Assembly (NCBI GenBank): GCA_963805475.1
Contig: CAWDUO010000001.1
Coordinates: 1-64,000 of the forward strand
Source: VRUE01 sp963805475
Lineage (GTDB): Bacteria > Actinomycetota > Thermoleophilia > Solirubrobacterales > 70-9
Direction of reading: 5' to 3'
Length of the DNA stretch: 64,000 bases
Below are positions 7,571 to 15,100 of this stretch, one piece after another; position 1 is the stretch's first letter, and each line of letters begins with the position of its first letter. The position numbers and the translations under genes were made by a program. The notes beneath the pieces are model-generated. The model was not told the DNA's origin. It saw nothing but the letters and a program-made list of their open reading frames with translations, and did no database searches.

Positions 7571-7604
7571 CTGCGTTCGCCCGGCGAAGGAAGCCATGAG
7601 CGTG
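7571..7604. repeat. 34-bp direct repeat, copy B
   Basis: Identical to 6197-6230 but without the rest of the toxin or DUF2283 genes, so it is a scar of a second copy of that module fused to unrelated sequence. Confidence 0.9.
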
Positions 7605-7609
7605 CCGGG

Positions 7610-7692
7610 CTGCGCAACGGCGCGCCAAGGAAGAGGGCCGCTCGCTCAGCGACCTCGCCCGCAAGGCCATCGCTCACTATCTCGGCTCGTAG
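7610..7692 (+). pseudogene. C-terminal remnant of a ribbon-helix-helix antitoxin
   Basis: The frame ending in TAG at 7690-7692 reads RRAKEEGRSLSDLARKAIA then HYLGS, the second helix and end of a CopG/RHH antitoxin. No start or first strand is present; the sequence immediately upstream is the 34-bp repeat copy B. It is a fragment left by recombination. Confidence 0.5.
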
Positions 7693-7770
7693 TTGGGCTG
7701 GTCGCTGGGTCTGCGCGCCGATCCTCATGCCCGGGGCAGCGGAGCACCGGGACCGGCGCCGGCCCAAACC

Positions 7771-8193
7771 TCAGCGGAGCGCCAGTGTCAACGAGAGCGC
7801 GTCGTCGACTTCCCGCATCTCCTCGGCGCTCAGCCGCCCGGCGAAGTCGTCCAGGCGCTCGGCGTCCAGGGCGCGCATCTGCTCGACCATCACGCGGGTG
7901 CGCTCGGCCGCGACCTCGACCTCCGGGCGAAAGCTCGCCGGGAGGGCGCTGCGCGAGGTCGGCGCGACCAGCACCGTCGAGAGCCCGAGCAGCTCGTCGG
8001 CCTGGACGAGGACCGCGTAGCGCGGGCCGTGCTGCTCGCGGCCGGCGCGCCGGCGCTCGCGCTCCGCCGTCTCGGCGATCGCCTGGCGAGCGGCCTCGGC
8101 CCGGGTGATGCCGCGCTTGCGCGCGATGTCGGCCAGCGCCCGCTGGCCGTCGGCTCCAAGTCGCAGGGAGAGGGGATGCGATGCGGAAGCCAT
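7771..8193 (-). CDS. Fusion of an RHH antitoxin-like domain with a MazF/PemK-like toxin domain
   Basis: 140 residues. Residues 1-50 look like a ribbon-helix-helix DNA-binding domain (SLRLGADGQRALADIARKRG, ITRAEAARQAIAE). From residue 58 the sequence follows actinobacterial MazF/PemK proteins: GPRYAVLVQADELLGLSTVL, VAPTSRSA, FRPEVEV, TRVMVEQMRALD, GRLSAEEMREVDDAL. The usual N-terminal RGEIW(W) strand of MazF is replaced by the RHH part, so the ribonuclease may be altered or self-inhibited. A GTAGCGC/GCGCTAC inverted repeat lies just upstream. The start MASASH was preferred because it begins the RHH domain and respects the operator; earlier in-frame codons would read through the operator. Confidence 0.7.
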   Translation of the reverse strand: MASASHPLSLRLGADGQRALADIARKRGITRAEAARQAIAETAERERRRAGREQHGPRYAVLVQADELLGLSTVLVAPTSRSALPASFRPEVEVAAERTRVMVEQMRALDAERLDDFAGRLSAEEMREVDDALSLTLALR

Positions 8194-8204
8194 GCGTGAC
8201 GAGT

Positions 8205-8223
8205 GTAGCGCGCTATGCGCTAC
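8205..8223 (-). promoter_or_regulatory. Probable operator of the RHH-MazF gene
   Basis: Inverted repeat GTAGCGC (8205-8211), GCTAT spacer, GCGCTAC (8217-8223), 12 bases upstream of the start codon. RHH proteins bind such short dyads, so autorepression is likely. Confidence 0.55.
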
Positions 8224-8293
8224 GCGCGCTGGCTCCGCGCCTGTAGAGAAGCCAAATCGGCAGGCCGTTCGCAAACTGCGGTACTTTGGAGCA

Positions 8294-9952
8294 ATGGCCC
8301 GCGATGTGCTGGACGAGCATCGCCTGCGGAGGCTGATCGACGTCGGCAGGGGTTTGGTCGCGCAGCTCGACCTCGAGGGCGTGCTGAAGCAAGTGGTCGA
8401 GGTGGCGCGCGAGCTGACCGGCGCCCGCTACGCGGCCCTCGGCATCCTCGACGAGGACCGGCGCGAGCTGGAACGCTTCATCTACGTCGGCATCGACGAG
8501 GAGGCGCGGGCGCAGATCGGCGACCTGCCGCGCGGCCGCGGCGTGCTCGGCGAGCTGATCCGCAACCCGGCGCCGCTGCGCCTGCGCGAGGTCGGCGAGC
8601 ACCCCCGCTCCTTCGGCTTCCCGGCCGGCCACCCGCCGATGCACAGCTTCCTCGGCGTGCCGATCGTCGTCCGCGGCCAGGCCTACGGCAACCTCTACCT
8701 GACCGAGAAAGAGGAGGGCGACTTCGACGCCGCCGACGAAGAGGCGGCGACGATCCTCGCCGAATGGGCGGCGGTGACGATCTTCAACGTGCGCCTCTAC
8801 GGCCAGTCCGAGGAGGAGCGCGGCACCCTCGAGCGGGCGGTGCACGGGCTCGAGGCGACGACCGAGATCGCCCGCGCGGTCGGCGGCGAGACCGAGCGCG
8901 CCCGCGTGCTGGAGACGATCGCCAAGCGCGCCCGGGCGCTGGTCGGGGCCCGCTCGCTGCTGGTCCTGCTGCACGACGGGACGCGCTGCGAGGTGGTCGC
9001 GGCGGCGGGCGAGTGCGGCTCGGAGCCGATCGGGCGCTACGTGACGATCGAGGGGGAAAGCGCGGCCGGCGCGCTGGCCGGGACGAGGGACGCCGGCATC
9101 GAGGCGCGCGCGGCCCTGCTGGCGCCGCTCTCCTTCCGCGGCCGCATGCTGGGGGCGATCGTCGCCCTCGACCGGATCGAGGAAGGGCCCGACTTCTACC
9201 CCGAAGACGAGCGTCTGCTGGGCGCCGCGGCGGCGAGCGCGGCGACGGCCGTGGCAACCGTGCAGTCGGTCACCGAGGAGCGCCTGCGCCAGAGCCTCCA
9301 GGCGACCGAGCGCGAGCGCGCGCGCTGGGCGCGCGAGCTGCACGACTCGATCCTCCAGGGCCTGGGCTCGCGCCGCGTCGCGCTCTCCTCGGCGCTGAAG
9401 AGCGGCGATACGGCGCGGTTGACCAACGCGGTCGAGGAGGCGATCGACGACATCGCCCAGGACGTCGAGGAGCTGCGTGCGCTGATCAGCGAGCTGCGCC
9501 CGGCGACGCTCGACCAGCTGGGGTTGACCGCGGCGCTGGAAGACCTCGCGGGGCGGGTCGAGCACGGCGCCGGGATCGAGCTCGAGGTCGACCTGGAAGT
9601 CGACGCGCGCCTCGACGGCGAGCTGGAGACGATCGTCTACAGGCTCGCGCAGGAGGCGCTGAACAACGTCGCCAAGCACTCCGCCGCCGGCCGCGCCCAG
9701 CTTCAGGTCCGCGGCGACGAGAGCCGGCTCTCGATGCTGGTCTCCGACGACGGCACGGGCTTCGACCCGACCGCCGACGTCGACGGATTCGGCCTCGCAG
9801 GCATGCGCGAGCGGATCGCCCTGGCCGGCGGCGAGCTTCAGATCGAATCGAAGCCCGGCGCGGGGACGCGGATCCTCGCCTCGGTGCCGCTGACGCCGGC
9901 GGGCGCCGGCTCAGGTGTCGATGAGGCCGCGGGAGAGCGCGCTCTGGACTAG
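8294..9952 (+). CDS. GAF-domain sensor histidine kinase, DevS/NarX-like
   Basis: 552 residues and no TM segment, so cytosolic. Two GAF domains (about 20-175 and 195-345) sense small ligands or redox state. A HisKA_3 dimerisation helix follows with phospho-accepting His in RELHDSILQGL (about 375-385), then a HATPase domain with QEALNNVAKHS (N box), DDGTGFD (G1) and FGLAGMRERI (G2). The 3' end overlaps the convergent response regulator gene by 42 bp, so the two are the likely cognate pair although in opposite orientation. The start ATG at 8294 precedes ARDVLDEHRL; in-frame upstream sequence overlaps the RHH-MazF promoter and was excluded. Confidence 0.92.
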   Translation: MARDVLDEHRLRRLIDVGRGLVAQLDLEGVLKQVVEVARELTGARYAALGILDEDRRELERFIYVGIDEEARAQIGDLPRGRGVLGELIRNPAPLRLREVGEHPRSFGFPAGHPPMHSFLGVPIVVRGQAYGNLYLTEKEEGDFDAADEEAATILAEWAAVTIFNVRLYGQSEEERGTLERAVHGLEATTEIARAVGGETERARVLETIAKRARALVGARSLLVLLHDGTRCEVVAAAGECGSEPIGRYVTIEGESAAGALAGTRDAGIEARAALLAPLSFRGRMLGAIVALDRIEEGPDFYPEDERLLGAAAASAATAVATVQSVTEERLRQSLQATERERARWARELHDSILQGLGSRRVALSSALKSGDTARLTNAVEEAIDDIAQDVEELRALISELRPATLDQLGLTAALEDLAGRVEHGAGIELEVDLEVDARLDGELETIVYRLAQEALNNVAKHSAAGRAQLQVRGDESRLSMLVSDDGTGFDPTADVDGFGLAGMRERIALAGGELQIESKPGAGTRILASVPLTPAGAGSGVDEAAGERALD

Positions 9953-10546
9953 CTCGGCGCGGCTGGAGACGCCGAGCTTCTGCTGGATGTGGGCGCGGTG
10001 GGTCTCCACCGTGCGCACGCTGATGTAGAGCTTCTCGGCGATCTCGGCGTTGGTGTGGCCGAGGGCGATCAGCCGCAGGACGTCGGTCTCGCGCTCGCTC
10101 AGGTCGCTCGCCGTCGATTCCGGTTCGGCGGCCAGCTTCGCGCCGAGCGCCGGCTGCAGGTAGGTCTCGCCCACGGCGGCGCGGCGCACCGCCTGCACCA
10201 GCTCGTCGTCGGCGGCCTCCTTCAGCACGTATCCGAGCACCCCCAGCTGCAGCGCCTGCCGGGCGAAGGCCGGCTCTTTCTGCATCGTCAGGACGACGAT
10301 CTTGGTCTCCGGCGAGGCCTCGCGCATGTCGGGGATCGCCTCCAGGCTGGGCCGCCCGGGCATGTTCAGGTCGAGGATCAGCACGTCGGGCTTGTGCCCG
10401 CGCACGTAGCGCACCGCGCCGTCGGCGTCCTCGGCCTCGGCGACCACCTCGAAGCCCGGCTCCTCCTCCAGCAGCACCCGCAGCGCCCGCCGCACGACCG
10501 TGTGGTCGTCGGCCAGGACGATCGAGATCCCCTCCGCCATCGCCAC
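9911..10546 (-). CDS. NarL/FixJ-family response regulator
   Basis: 211 residues. The receiver domain (about 5-120) has the acidic pair DDH, phosphoacceptor Asp in VLILDLNMPG, and the conserved Lys in GYVLKEAADDEL. The C-terminal LuxR HTH (about 145-205) contains LSERETDVLRLIALGHTNAE and VRTVETHRAHIQQKLG. It is a transcriptional output regulator, probably phosphorylated by the convergent GAF histidine kinase whose 3' end it overlaps. Start: either M1 or M3 of MAMAEG. Confidence 0.93.
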   Translation of the reverse strand: MAMAEGISIVLADDHTVVRRALRVLLEEEPGFEVVAEAEDADGAVRYVRGHKPDVLILDLNMPGRPSLEAIPDMREASPETKIVVLTMQKEPAFARQALQLGVLGYVLKEAADDELVQAVRRAAVGETYLQPALGAKLAAEPESTASDLSERETDVLRLIALGHTNAEIAEKLYISVRTVETHRAHIQQKLGVSSRAELVQSALSRGLIDT

Positions 10547-10598
10547 GATCCTAGTACAGCGCCGGTCAGGTCAGTTGGACCGATCGCGGCATGCAAAG

Positions 10599-10642
10599 AG
10601 AGCCGACGCCCGGATTCGAACCGGGGACCCCTTCATTACGAG
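10599..10642. repeat. Distal attachment site (attL-like) of the tRNA-Thr element
   Basis: 44 bp identical to 13152-13195, covering the tRNA-Thr acceptor, T-arm and anticodon region through CATTACGAG. The tRNA 5' half is absent, so this copy cannot encode a tRNA. Confidence 0.92.
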
Positions 10643-10661
10643 ATCGGCCTTGGAGGCCGAT
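10643..10661. terminator. Hairpin just inside the element's left end
   Basis: ATCGGCCT (10643-10650), TGG loop, AGGCCGAT (10654-10661), then TTTAA overlapping the stem end. A perfect 8-bp stem directly adjoins the att repeat. It may terminate transcription across the element boundary or serve as a recombination accessory structure. Confidence 0.45.
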
Positions 10662-10699
10662 TTAAGGGGTGGCGTTCCGGGGTTCGTGCGGATTAGGCT

Positions 10700-11095
10700 T
10701 TGAGAGTGTCGGTGTCCGACTTGAGAATTGCCGCCCTCGTCGGTGTTCTGAGCCTTGCGGTGATGTCTGGCTGCGGCTCGTCGTCTGAAACGGCTGAACC
10801 GGTTGGGCCATCACCCACAGGCAGCTCTGGCAGTGTCATCGAAGAAGCGGAAGCTGAACGCAAGGAAGCCGAAGCCGCGGCCCACGAGGCCGAAGAAGAA
10901 CGCCAGCAAGTCGAATACGAAGCCGAAGAAGAACGGGAACGCGTCGAAGAAGAAGCCAGTAACGCGGAATTTGAAGCTGAACAGGAACGGCTCAACGCGG
11001 AAATGGAATCCAACGAAGCCGAACTCGAAGCCGACGAAGCTGAAAACGAACGTGACGAAATCGAATCTGAAGTTGGGGAATATGGCGGCTATTAG
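10700..11095 (+). CDS. Putative lipoprotein with a Glu-rich coiled coil, cargo of the integrative element
   Basis: 131 residues from a TTG (GTG codons at 10706 and 10712 are alternatives). A signal peptide with lipobox VMSGC at about residues 21-25 is followed by a Ser/Pro/Thr linker and then some 80 residues of an almost uninterrupted acidic helix (EAEAERKEAEAAAHEAEEER-like, with many Glu and few hydrophobics), a likely surface-exposed single helix or coiled coil. Glu is encoded mostly by GAA, unlike neighbouring chromosomal genes that prefer GAG, which suits foreign origin. No function is recognised; surface exclusion or phage-receptor masking are possible for an element-borne lipoprotein but speculative. 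Confidence 0.6.
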   Translation: MRVSVSDLRIAALVGVLSLAVMSGCGSSSETAEPVGPSPTGSSGSVIEEAEAERKEAEAAAHEAEEERQQVEYEAEEERERVEEEASNAEFEAEQERLNAEMESNEAELEADEAENERDEIESEVGEYGGY

Positions 11096-11243
11096 GGAGT
11101 CGCCGCTGTGGATCGGGGTGTATGAGCGCTTCGCGCCTTGCGGCGTCCGGCCCGACCAGCTATCTTTCTCCTATCCCCCCAGTCGCTTCGGCGGCTGGGC
11201 CGCGAGGCCCGCTTCGGCGGGCCTCAGCGATTTGAGGGCGTCA

Positions 11244-11867
11244 CTACCAGCCCTTTGGCCTGCGTATCTCGCCTCGCGAGTCCCGTAGTACCGGAGCGAA
11301 TTGGCTGGCCGCGAGCGGTCCCTCGCGGAGCTGCTTGAAGAACTTCGGCTGCAGGACGAGGCTGCGCTTTCGTGCGGGATGGGGGTTGAGGACGCCAACG
11401 CGAACACCCAACTCGCTGCTCGCCAGCTCGATCGGCGTCTTGAGGTCGGCGTCGTTCGAGACGACGACTGCGACCTCGCAGTCGTTGCGGAAGGCGTCGA
11501 GGAGGAGATACGACGCAAGGTTCACGTCCGAGCCCTTCTCCTCCGTCTTGAGGACGCGCGCGGTTTTCGGGCCGGCGCGATGCGGCTTCGCAAGCCGCAT
11601 CTGAACAGGCCGAGTGCGAAACCGTCCGTAGTGGATCGACAGCTCGGGAATGGTGTCCAGTGCTCGCAGGTATGCCTGCTGTTGCTGGTGCTGCTGGAAG
11701 TGGGGCGGTCGCCGATCGACCCGGGCCGTGAAGTACCTGATGCGATGGATCTCGTTCTGCGGGAACACTCGCCTGAACAGGGCAGCGAGGTCTAGCCACT
11801 TGTAAGGCGTCCCTCTCAGGGCGCCGTAGTAGAGGTTGAACGCGTCGACGTAGTAGTTGGTCTTCAC
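11244..11867 (-). CDS. NYN-domain protein (PIN-like RNase), cargo of the integrative element
   Basis: 207 residues, GTG start. The N-terminal YYVDAFNLYYGAL provides the first acidic residue of NYN/PIN nucleases; KTEEKGSDVNLASYLLLDAF, then VVVSNDADLKTPIELA supply the further conserved Asp residues. NYN domains are metal-dependent RNases, and this family is common on mobile elements and in defence contexts. It lies 10 bp downstream of the integrase stop on the same strand, so it is probably co-transcribed. Confidence 0.85.
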   Translation of the reverse strand: MKTNYYVDAFNLYYGALRGTPYKWLDLAALFRRVFPQNEIHRIRYFTARVDRRPPHFQQHQQQQAYLRALDTIPELSIHYGRFRTRPVQMRLAKPHRAGPKTARVLKTEEKGSDVNLASYLLLDAFRNDCEVAVVVSNDADLKTPIELASSELGVRVGVLNPHPARKRSLVLQPKFFKQLREGPLAASQFAPVLRDSRGEIRRPKGW

Positions 11868-11877
11868 GGGGCGGCGA

Positions 11878-13053
11878 TTATCGAGATGGGCTCGGAGGGC
11901 TCATCGTTGCGCTCGGCTCGTCGACCTGGAACGCTTCGGCGACGAGGGCGGCGTCACCCTCGCGTGGGGCGTAGTGGAGGTACTTCACCGTCGTCTGGAT
12001 GTCGGCGTGGCCCATCCACTCCTGGACGCGGCGGATGTCGGCCTTGGCGATCATCCGGGTGCCGAAGGTGTGGCGGAGGTCGTGGAAGCGGAGCTTGCGG
12101 AGCTCGGCTCGCTTGAGGGTCGAGTCGTAGCGGCGGCGCAAGGCGCGGCCGTCGAGGTAGCCGCCGGCCTGGCCGACGAAGACGAGGTCGTCGTCGCCGG
12201 TCCAGCGCTCGCGCTGGCCGAGCTTGGCCAGGGCCTCGGCTACGTCCGGCGCCATCGGGACCGAGCGGACCTTGCCGGACTTCGGCGTCGTCAGTGCGCC
12301 CTCGGCGTAGCTGGCGCGCACGCGGATCACCTGGCCGCTGAAATCCACGTCGCGCCAGCGAAGGGCGAGCAGCTCGCCGCGGCGCAGGCCGGTGAAGGCC
12401 GCGGTCAGGTAGATCGCGGCGTCCTGTTCGGACGCGGCCGCCCGGACCAGCGCCATGACCTCCTCGGGGGAGAAGACGTCGATGTCGCCGCTCTGCCGCG
12501 CTGGCGGCTTCTCCACGTCCGCGACCGGGTTGAAGGGAAGCCCGTAGAGCTTGCGGGCGCGCTTGAAGATGCCGTGCATCAGGACGAGCGCCTTGGTCCG
12601 GGTGGCGGGGGAACGGTCGACGCCGCCGATCCACGACTCGATCATCGGCGTCGTGATCGACTCGATCGGCTTCTCGCCGAACTCGGGGATCAGCTGCGAT
12701 CTCAGCAGCGCCCTGTAGCCGGCGATCGTCGAGGGCTTGCGGTCGCGATCGTGCTCGACGTAGCGCAGCCATTCCTCCGCCGCCGCGGCGAAGGTCACGT
12801 CGGTCTTGACCAGTCCCGGCAGCGTGCCGCGCCGCGCTTCGTCCAGCACCTCGCGCAGCCACGCCTCAGCCGTGCGCTTGGTGAAGTAGCCGGTCGCCGG
12901 CCGGCCGCGCTCGGTCCAGGCCGGCCCGATCCGCCGCTGGAGCTGGCGCCCGTCCGGCAGCCGGTACTTGGCGTACCACTGCGGGCCGCGCTTGCGGTCG
13001 ACGCGGAAGACGTGTCCCGAGGGCTCCCTGGCCGGGGCTTGGCGGGCTGCCAT
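11878..13053 (-). CDS. Tyrosine-family site-specific integrase
   Basis: 391 residues from MAARQ (an in-frame ATG at 13083 is the alternative). An N-terminal AP2-like arm-binding region (about 15-60), a SAM-like core-binding domain (about 85-165), and a catalytic domain containing the active-site residues: Arg in TGLRRGELLALRW, HDLRHTFGTR (H-x-x-R), GHAD (His/Trp position) and the nucleophile Tyr in TVKYLHYA. It drives integration and excision at the tRNA-Thr att site that starts about 100 bp upstream of its start codon. Confidence 0.95.
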   Translation of the reverse strand: MAARQAPAREPSGHVFRVDRKRGPQWYAKYRLPDGRQLQRRIGPAWTERGRPATGYFTKRTAEAWLREVLDEARRGTLPGLVKTDVTFAAAAEEWLRYVEHDRDRKPSTIAGYRALLRSQLIPEFGEKPIESITTPMIESWIGGVDRSPATRTKALVLMHGIFKRARKLYGLPFNPVADVEKPPARQSGDIDVFSPEEVMALVRAAASEQDAAIYLTAAFTGLRRGELLALRWRDVDFSGQVIRVRASYAEGALTTPKSGKVRSVPMAPDVAEALAKLGQRERWTGDDDLVFVGQAGGYLDGRALRRRYDSTLKRAELRKLRFHDLRHTFGTRMIAKADIRRVQEWMGHADIQTTVKYLHYAPREGDAALVAEAFQVDEPSATMSPPSPSR

Positions 13054-13151
13054 GCACACCACTCTAGCGCCCTCTTGGGACATATCCGGGACATATTTCC
13101 GTCGGTCCCGATCAGGCCACCCGCAGAATATGGCTATTTACTGGGCTTTTA

Positions 13152-13195
13152 AGAGCCGACGCCCGGATTCGAACCGGGGACCCCTTCATTACGAG
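13152..13195. repeat. Proximal attachment site (attR-like) within tRNA-Thr
   Basis: 44 bp identical to 10599-10642; lies inside the tRNA-Thr gene so that integration preserves an intact tRNA. Confidence 0.92.
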
Positions 13196-13226
13196 TGAAG
13201 TGCTCTACCAGCTGAGCTACGTCGGC
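13155..13226 (-). tRNA. tRNA-Thr (anticodon CGT)
   Basis: 72 nt, cloverleaf complete: acceptor GCCGACG/CGTCGGC, D-arm GCTC/GAGC, anticodon stem CTTCA/TGAAG around loop CTCGTAA (anticodon CGT, reads ACG), T-arm CCGG-TTCGAAT-CCGG. No CCA is encoded. It is the integration target of the 10599-13195 element. Confidence 0.97.
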
Positions 13227-13283
13227 GCTGCCGCTCATTCTAGGAGGCGCGGTTCCGTCGCGTGGAGGCTTGATGATGGGGGC

Positions 13284-13913
13284 GTGTCGAGGGAGCGGAA
13301 AGCTCGGCGGCGCGAGGAGAACGAGGTCGAGTTCTCGCGCATCGTCGCCTTCAGCGACGGGGTCTTCGCGATCGCGATCACGCTGCTGGTGCTCAACCTC
13401 GAGGTGCCGGAACGCCTTCACGGCGCCGACCTGACCGAGGTCCTGCTCGAACAGTGGCCGGACCTGCTCGCCTACGCGATCACCTTCGCCGTGATCGGCC
13501 GCTTTTGGATCGTCCACCACCGCTTCTTCGCCAGCGTCGTCGGCTTCGACGGGCGGCTGCTCGGGCTCAACCTCTTCTACCTCAGCTGGGTCGCGCTCTT
13601 CCCCTTCAGCGCCGGGGTGCTGGGCGACCACGGCGGCGACAGCGGGGCGATCGTCCTCTATGCGGTCAACCTCTCCGGGATCACGCTGGTCGGGGCGTGG
13701 ATGGCGGCGGACTCGCGGCGCGCCGGCCTGTCGCAGATGTCGGCCGAGGAGACGCGCGAAGGCCGCCGCCGCTCGCTGATCGTCGCCGCGGTCTTCCTCG
13801 CCTCGATCCCCGTGGCGCTGGTCGACCCCCAGATCGCCCCGTTTCTCTGGCTCGCGCTGTTCTTCGACTCGATGGGCCGCCGGGTCCAGCGCCGCCGCGA
13901 CGGCGCCGCCTGA
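13284..13913 (+). CDS. TMEM175-family (DUF1211) membrane protein
   Basis: 209 residues from a GTG start. The family signature FSDGVFAIAITLLVL lies in the first TM (about 23-40). Six hydrophobic segments are visible, with FWIVHHRFF in the third region. Bacterial members form leak-type potassium channels in the cytoplasmic membrane; channel function here is inferred from homology. The in-frame sequence upstream of 13284 runs into the tRNA gene, so the GTG is the best start. Confidence 0.85.
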   Translation: MSRERKARRREENEVEFSRIVAFSDGVFAIAITLLVLNLEVPERLHGADLTEVLLEQWPDLLAYAITFAVIGRFWIVHHRFFASVVGFDGRLLGLNLFYLSWVALFPFSAGVLGDHGGDSGAIVLYAVNLSGITLVGAWMAADSRRAGLSQMSAEETREGRRRSLIVAAVFLASIPVALVDPQIAPFLWLALFFDSMGRRVQRRRDGAA

Positions 13914-13923
13914 CCCCCTCGGG

Positions 13924-15036
13924 CTAACCGCAGCCGGCCTTCGTCCCGTTCCGCCGCCGCGGGGCCGCCGCCGGCAGGTGGCCGCAGACGGGGCAGTCCG
14001 GCTCGGGCACCACCGGCTCGCGTTCGACCTTCATCGAGCGCAGGTCGTAGATGTGGCCGACGCCCAGGGTCGAGGGCTCGGCCAGCCCGGTCAGGTGGTG
14101 CATGACGTCGAGCCCGACCTGACCGCCGATCAGCCCGCAGGCCGGCCCCAGGGTCGCCGCCGGCGACGCTTTGGCGCGGCGCTGCTCGATCGCGACGTCG
14201 AACATCGGATAGCTGCGCCGGTAGGAGGCGACCTGGCAGGCGAAGCAGCCGGTGACGCCGGGGACGTAGAGCGGTCCCACGCGGGCGATCGGCGGGAAGT
14301 GGCTCATCGTGATGTAGGGGACCTCCGCGGCGAAGCAGGCGTTGTTGCACCACTGCTCGATTTCGTGCGCCGGCCAGTCGGCCGCGTCGATCACCAGGTC
14401 GCAGCCGCCGAGCAGCTCGGCGATCGCCGCTTCGCCGTCGACCCGCTCCGGCAGCGTCTCCAGGCGCATGCGCGAGTTGAAGGCGCCGAGCCGCTCCGCC
14501 GCGACCTCGACCTTGAGCCGGCCGATGTCGGCCTCGGTGTAGAGGACCTGGCGGTTGAGGTTGCTCTCCTCGACCCGGTCGCCGTCGACGAGCAGCATCT
14601 CGCCGACGCCGCAGCAGGCGAGCGAGAGCGCCGACCAGCCGCCGAGGCCGCCGACCCCGAGGACGACGAGGCGGGCGTCTTCCAGCCGCGCCTGGCACTC
14701 CGACGGCGCCGGCCCGGTGGTGATGTCGGAGAAGTAGCGGATCTGGCGGTCGAAGCGCTCGGCGGCGGCCGGGTCGATCAGGTCGTCGTCGGCCGCGTCC
14801 TCGACCAGGCCGAGCTCCTCGAGCTGCGCCAGCAGGTCGTTGACGGCCTCCTCGCCGAAGCGCTCCACCAGCGCCTCGCGCTCGCAGCTGCCGTCCAGGG
14901 CGGCGAGCAGCTCGCGCCCCTCCCGATCGGGGTCCTCTATCTGGACGTCCGTCCCGGCGCTCGGCCGCATCAGGAAGAGGTCGCCGTTGGGCGCTTCGAT
15001 CTGCTCGGTGGTGCGCTTGATCCTCGGTCTGCCCAT
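13924..15036 (-). CDS. MccB-like E1/ThiF adenylyltransferase with N-terminal RRE (PqqD-like) domain
   Basis: 370 residues. Residues about 1-90 resemble a RiPP recognition element (PNGDLFLMRPSAG, LLAALDGSCEREALVERFGE, LLAQLEELGLVED). Residues about 100-350 form an E1-like adenylation domain: FDRQIRYFSDI, the nucleotide loop VLGVGGLGG, DGDRVEESNLNRQVLY, the catalytic-region VIDAADWP, and GPLYVPGVTGCFACQ, close to the same region of microcin C7 MccB. Zinc-binding pairs CFAC (about 275) and CPVC (about 350) are intact. Such enzymes adenylate the C-terminus of a short peptide bound by the RRE. It is transcribed away from an ArsR-type regulator, and its promoter shares a motif with that of the 19-residue peptide gene at 16591. 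Peptide modification is inferred. Confidence 0.85.
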   Translation of the reverse strand: MGRPRIKRTTEQIEAPNGDLFLMRPSAGTDVQIEDPDREGRELLAALDGSCEREALVERFGEEAVNDLLAQLEELGLVEDAADDDLIDPAAAERFDRQIRYFSDITTGPAPSECQARLEDARLVVLGVGGLGGWSALSLACCGVGEMLLVDGDRVEESNLNRQVLYTEADIGRLKVEVAAERLGAFNSRMRLETLPERVDGEAAIAELLGGCDLVIDAADWPAHEIEQWCNNACFAAEVPYITMSHFPPIARVGPLYVPGVTGCFACQVASYRRSYPMFDVAIEQRRAKASPAATLGPACGLIGGQVGLDVMHHLTGLAEPSTLGVGHIYDLRSMKVEREPVVPEPDCPVCGHLPAAAPRRRNGTKAGCG

Positions 15037-15088
15037 GCTCTGATTGCCTTTCGTCGGAGTATGGTGCCGACCATCTGATCGCTCAAAT

Positions 15089-15100
15089 AAGTTTCAGTAT
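15089..15100. promoter_or_regulatory. Motif AAGTTTCAGTAT in the thiF-like/ArsR intergenic region
   Basis: Matches AAGTTCCAGTAT at 16740-16751 in 11 of 12 positions; both lie between a divergent pair of a leftward modification/peptide gene and a rightward ArsR-type regulator. Read leftward (ATACTGAAACTT) it lies about 53-64 bases upstream of the enzyme start. It could be a shared operator or promoter element. Confidence 0.5.

Larger units (their letters stand above)
10599..13195. mobile_element. Compact integrative element inserted in tRNA-Thr(CGT)
   Basis: The element is bounded by 44-bp perfect direct repeats (10599-10642 and 13152-13195). The right copy is the 3' part of an intact tRNA-Thr gene; the left copy is an orphan duplicate of the same part. 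Between them lie a tyrosine integrase next to the tRNA end, a NYN-domain gene 10 bp downstream of it, and a lipoprotein gene, about 2.6 kb in total. Such tRNA-targeted architecture is typical of integrative elements; no replication, relaxase or capsid gene is present, so it is either a minimal satellite-like element or a decayed one. Confidence 0.88.

Noticed and set aside
7565..7770. A HicA toxin gene downstream of HicB
   Set aside because: No frame shows the HicA core (GSH motif and dsRBD-like pattern) on either strand; only a repeat and an RHH fragment are found.
10599..10671. A second tRNA-Thr gene
   Set aside because: Only the 3' part matches; the 5' acceptor and D-arm are absent, so it is an att duplicate.
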